Positions 6,987-8,518 of a stretch of 8,518 bases of DNA are shown one piece after another. The notes beneath the pieces were generated by a model. It did not search any database and had not been told where the DNA came from. It saw nothing but the letters and a program-made list of their open reading frames with translations. This DNA is from Geminicoccaceae bacterium (GTDB lineage Bacteria > Pseudomonadota > Alphaproteobacteria > Geminicoccales > Geminicoccaceae): the NCBI GenBank assembly GCA_020446285.1, contig JAGREZ010000193.1, positions 8,241-16,758 of the forward strand, in the 5' to 3' direction. The stretch's first letter is position 1. Each line of letters starts with the position of its first letter. Made by a program: the position numbers and the translations under genes.

Positions 6987-7625
6987 ATGTCGACACTGAA
7001 ATCCGTCTGGAATTCACCCTACACCTTCTGGTTGCTGCTGGCCCTGCCGTCGATCGGCATGATCACCGACGGGATCACCGGAGCCGCCAGTTTTCACCGT
7101 CTCGTCCATCCGACAGGCGAGTTCGCCGCCCGTTTCACCATCATCGCCATGGCCATCACCCCGTTGATGCTACTCCTCGGCCGGCAGCGATGGCTGCTGT
7201 GGCTGATGGCCCGCAGGCGTCATCTCGGCGTTGCCGCATTCGGCTACGCGGCCTTGCACACTCTCTACTACCTGCTCGACAAGGCCTCGCTGGACATCAT
7301 CATGGCAGAGCTGGCGCGTGCGGGAATCTGGACCGGCTGGTTCGCCTTTCTCATCTTCGTGCCACTCGCCATCACCAGCAACGACACCTCCATGCGCCGC
7401 ATGCGCAAACTGTGGAAGAGCCTGCAACGCTGGGTCTATCCGGCCGCCGTGCTGACACTGGTCCACTGGCTGCTGGTCAGCCGGGGCATCGGCGGGGCCG
7501 TCGTCCATTTCGCGCCGCTGGCCGCGCTCGAAGCCTATCGCATCTGGCATGTGACCACGCGGCAATCCCGCCGTCTCGCCCAGGCCCAGGCCGAAGCCCA
7601 AACCCAGGCTCAAGCCCAGGCCTGA
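6987..7625 (+). CDS. MsrQ/YedZ-like haem-binding membrane protein (ferric-reductase-like transmembrane domain)
   Basis: A polytopic inner-membrane protein of 212 residues from ATG 6987. An in-frame ATG at 6945 (226 residues) and TTG 6870 are alternatives, and none has a good ribosome site. Hydrophobic segments lie near residues 12-28, 47-64, 79-97, 113-129, 148-164 and 171-183. HPTGEFAARF, AITPL, RRRHLGVAAFGYAALHTLYYLLD and LWKSLQRWVYPAAVLTLVHWLL match the pattern of MsrQ, the quinol- or flavin-fed b-haem subunit that passes electrons to periplasmic MsrP. Candidate haem ligands are H91 and H160. The usual LHxxxY histidine before the last ligand is Q147 here, 13 residues before H160. No msrP neighbour is present, so the partner is unknown and I give no gene symbol. 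The C-terminus is an Ala-Gln repeat, and the stop is 5 nt from the convergent methyltransferase stop. Confidence 0.8.
   Translation: MSTLKSVWNSPYTFWLLLALPSIGMITDGITGAASFHRLVHPTGEFAARFTIIAMAITPLMLLLGRQRWLLWLMARRRHLGVAAFGYAALHTLYYLLDKASLDIIMAELARAGIWTGWFAFLIFVPLAITSNDTSMRRMRKLWKSLQRWVYPAAVLTLVHWLLVSRGIGGAVVHFAPLAALEAYRIWHVTTRQSRRLAQAQAEAQTQAQAQA
7578..7622 (+). repeat. Degenerate GCCCAG hexanucleotide repeat encoding an Ala-Gln tail
   Basis: Seven and a half degenerate copies of GCC-CAG encode the last 15 residues, AQAQAEAQTQAQAQA, of the MsrQ-like protein, directly before its TGA. Synonymous and non-synonymous changes (GAA, CAA, ACC, GCT) break the repeat, so it has been there for some time. 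It lies after the last membrane helix, probably cytoplasmic. Confidence 0.8.
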
Positions 7626-7639
7626 CAGCATCAGCTGTC
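7624..7639. terminator. Possible bidirectional terminator hairpin between convergent stops
   Basis: GACAGC (7624-7629) and GCTGTC (7634-7639) form a perfect 6-bp stem with an ATCA loop. It overlaps the stop codons of both convergent genes (TGA 7623-7625 on plus, TGA 7633-7631 on minus). No T tract follows on either side, so intrinsic termination is uncertain. Confidence 0.35.
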
Positions 7640-8338
7640 CCGCTGTCCGTCCGCCCCGGCGATGAACACGAATTCGCTGCCGGGGCGATCGGGCGCATCG
7701 CGTATCTCATCGACGCGAAAACCCGTCGCCCGCAGGGAGCGGATGACATCGTCCTTGCGGCGAAAGCGAAGCGTCGATTTCGACCTGAACAGGCTGTCGT
7801 CGCGATGGAAGCGAAAACAGCTGAAAAAGCTCACCCGCTCGCCCGCCACCGCCACGCCCTCGTTCCACGCCTCGACGATGCCGATCCCGGCAAGCTCCCG
7901 TTGCCGTCGCGTCTTTTCCTCTGTCCAGTCGAGCCACGCCCGCCTTGCCGGATCCCGCGTCTCGAAGACGAGAAACCCGCCGGGCTTCAGGGCGCTACGG
8001 ATCGCGCGCAGGACCGCCTCGAATTCCCCGTCACTGAGGAAGACCTGCGCCACATTGCCCGTCATGAAGGCGAGATCCACCTGCATTGGCGCAAGCGCCT
8101 GCGCATGCCCGTGAATCCAGCGAATTCCGTCCGCACCGGGTTTCGAACGCGCCTTGTCCAGCGATGCCTTCGCGGGCTCGAGCGCCGTGACCTCGAAGCC
8201 TTCCCGGTTCAGCAGGCAGGCGAGGCAACCGGTCCCCGATCCCACATCGAGGATGGAAACCGCGTTCAGCTCCCGTGCGATCCGCAGATAGTGAACGAGA
8301 TCCCCGCGCTCGCCCTCGAACGCATCATAAACCTCCAC
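7631..8338 (-). CDS. Class I SAM-dependent methyltransferase, substrate unknown
   Basis: A methyltransferase of 235 residues if begun at GTG 8338. Motif I is ILDVGSGTG (29-37), followed by LACLLNREGFEVTALEP, whose acidic E contacts the SAM ribose. Then come the motif-like VDLAFMTGNVAQVF and the post-motif LKPGGFLVFETRDP. The C-terminal half (STLRFRRKDDVI, GFRVDEIRDAPDRPGSEFVFIA) resembles an uncharacterised methyltransferase family I recall mainly from actinobacteria. GTG 8338 is unlikely to be the true start. The frame stays open upstream to a TGA at 8404-8402 and encodes IPDDIFENPRLVEVYD, which looks like the normal family N-terminus. No ATG, GTG or TTG lies in that extension. An ATT at 8371 has GGGGGAG 7 nt upstream, and an ATG at 8393 is in another frame by one base. 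The product is cytoplasmic. The gene is in the same orientation as the partial gene upstream. Confidence 0.85.
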   Translation of the reverse strand: MEVYDAFEGERGDLVHYLRIARELNAVSILDVGSGTGCLACLLNREGFEVTALEPAKASLDKARSKPGADGIRWIHGHAQALAPMQVDLAFMTGNVAQVFLSDGEFEAVLRAIRSALKPGGFLVFETRDPARRAWLDWTEEKTRRQRELAGIGIVEAWNEGVAVAGERVSFFSCFRFHRDDSLFRSKSTLRFRRKDDVIRSLRATGFRVDEIRDAPDRPGSEFVFIAGADGQRDS

Positions 8339-8401
8339 CAGACGCGGATTCTCGAAGATGTCATCGGGAATACGCGCTCTCCCCCGATGACATGACCGCG
8401 T

Positions 8402-8518
8402 TCAAGGCCCCACCTCGTGAACGGGGGACGGATCGTCATCATGGTCATGATCGTCGTCATCGTCGCAGGTGCTGTTGTAGGACAGGCAGACGCTGTCGGA
8501 GGCGATCGCGAAGCCGAC
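8402..8518 (-). CDS. C-terminal end of an unidentified protein with an Asp/His-rich tail (cut by the window edge)
   Basis: On the minus strand, 38 codons run from the window edge to TGA 8404-8402. The peptide begins VGFAIASDSVCLSYNST and ends with CDDDDDHDHDDDP, then SPVHEVGP. Third codon positions before the acidic run are nearly all G or C, as in the real genes of this window. The opposite-strand frame starting at ATG 8441 (MVMIVVIVAG) has clearly lower third-position GC, so the minus reading is preferred. The Asp/His cluster could bind divalent metal, but that is inference from composition only. I do not recognise the family. The methyltransferase follows in the same direction within about 30-60 nt and may share the transcript. 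Confidence 0.5.
   Translation of the reverse strand, partial: VGFAIASDSVCLSYNSTCDDDDDHDHDDDPSPVHEVGP

Noticed and set aside
8266..8460. 64-codon minus-strand frame beginning MTTIMTMM
   Set aside because: Repeated ATG/ACG is the shifted reading of the Asp-His codons, and the frame overlaps the methyltransferase with no family resemblance.
8441..8518. Plus-strand start MVMIVVIVAG resembling a signal peptide
   Set aside because: Third-position GC is much lower than in the opposite minus frame and than in the neighbouring genes. The hydrophobic run is the complement of the GAT/GAC-rich Asp tail.

Overview
The window is a GC-rich, densely coding stretch of a bacterial chromosome, almost certainly from an alphaproteobacterium. 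The strongest reason is the gene order ntrX - trkA - D-amino acid aminotransferase - hfq - hflX - mazG, a conserved alphaproteobacterial neighbourhood. High GC at third codon positions and strongly alphaproteobacterial NtrX and Hfq sequences agree with this. I cannot fix the genus from the sequence alone. There is no rRNA, tRNA, CRISPR array, insertion sequence or phage gene.

Layout. Positions 1-4526 run on the plus strand: the C-terminal part of the response regulator ntrX, then trkA (potassium uptake regulation), a D-amino acid aminotransferase (dat), hfq (RNA chaperone) and hflX (ribosome-associated GTPase). ntrX and trkA are 3 nt apart and dat follows after 27 nt, so these three look co-transcribed. 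A 186-nt gap with two palindromes and a possible promoter precedes hfq-hflX, which looks like a second unit. Positions 4527-4622 are a short convergent intergenic region filled by two copies of a hairpin repeat. Positions 4623-6841 hold a minus-strand pair, xseA then mazG, whose stop and start codons overlap. The two genes serve DNA end processing (exonuclease VII) and nucleotide-pool cleaning.

Positions 6842-8518 look more accessory. A plus-strand MsrQ/YedZ-like haem membrane protein is divergent from xseA and ends in an Ala-Gln repeat tail. It converges, with 5 nt between the stop codons, on a minus-strand SAM-dependent methyltransferase that has a problematic start. Upstream of that gene lies the C-terminal end of an unidentified protein with an Asp/His-rich tail, cut by the window edge.

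I do not see a convincing new multi-gene system. The points most worth a second look are the tandem hairpin repeat between hflX and mazG, the methyltransferase start (no ATG in frame; either an AUU-type start or a one-base shift), and the MsrQ-like protein that stands alone and appears to lack one family haem-ligand histidine.
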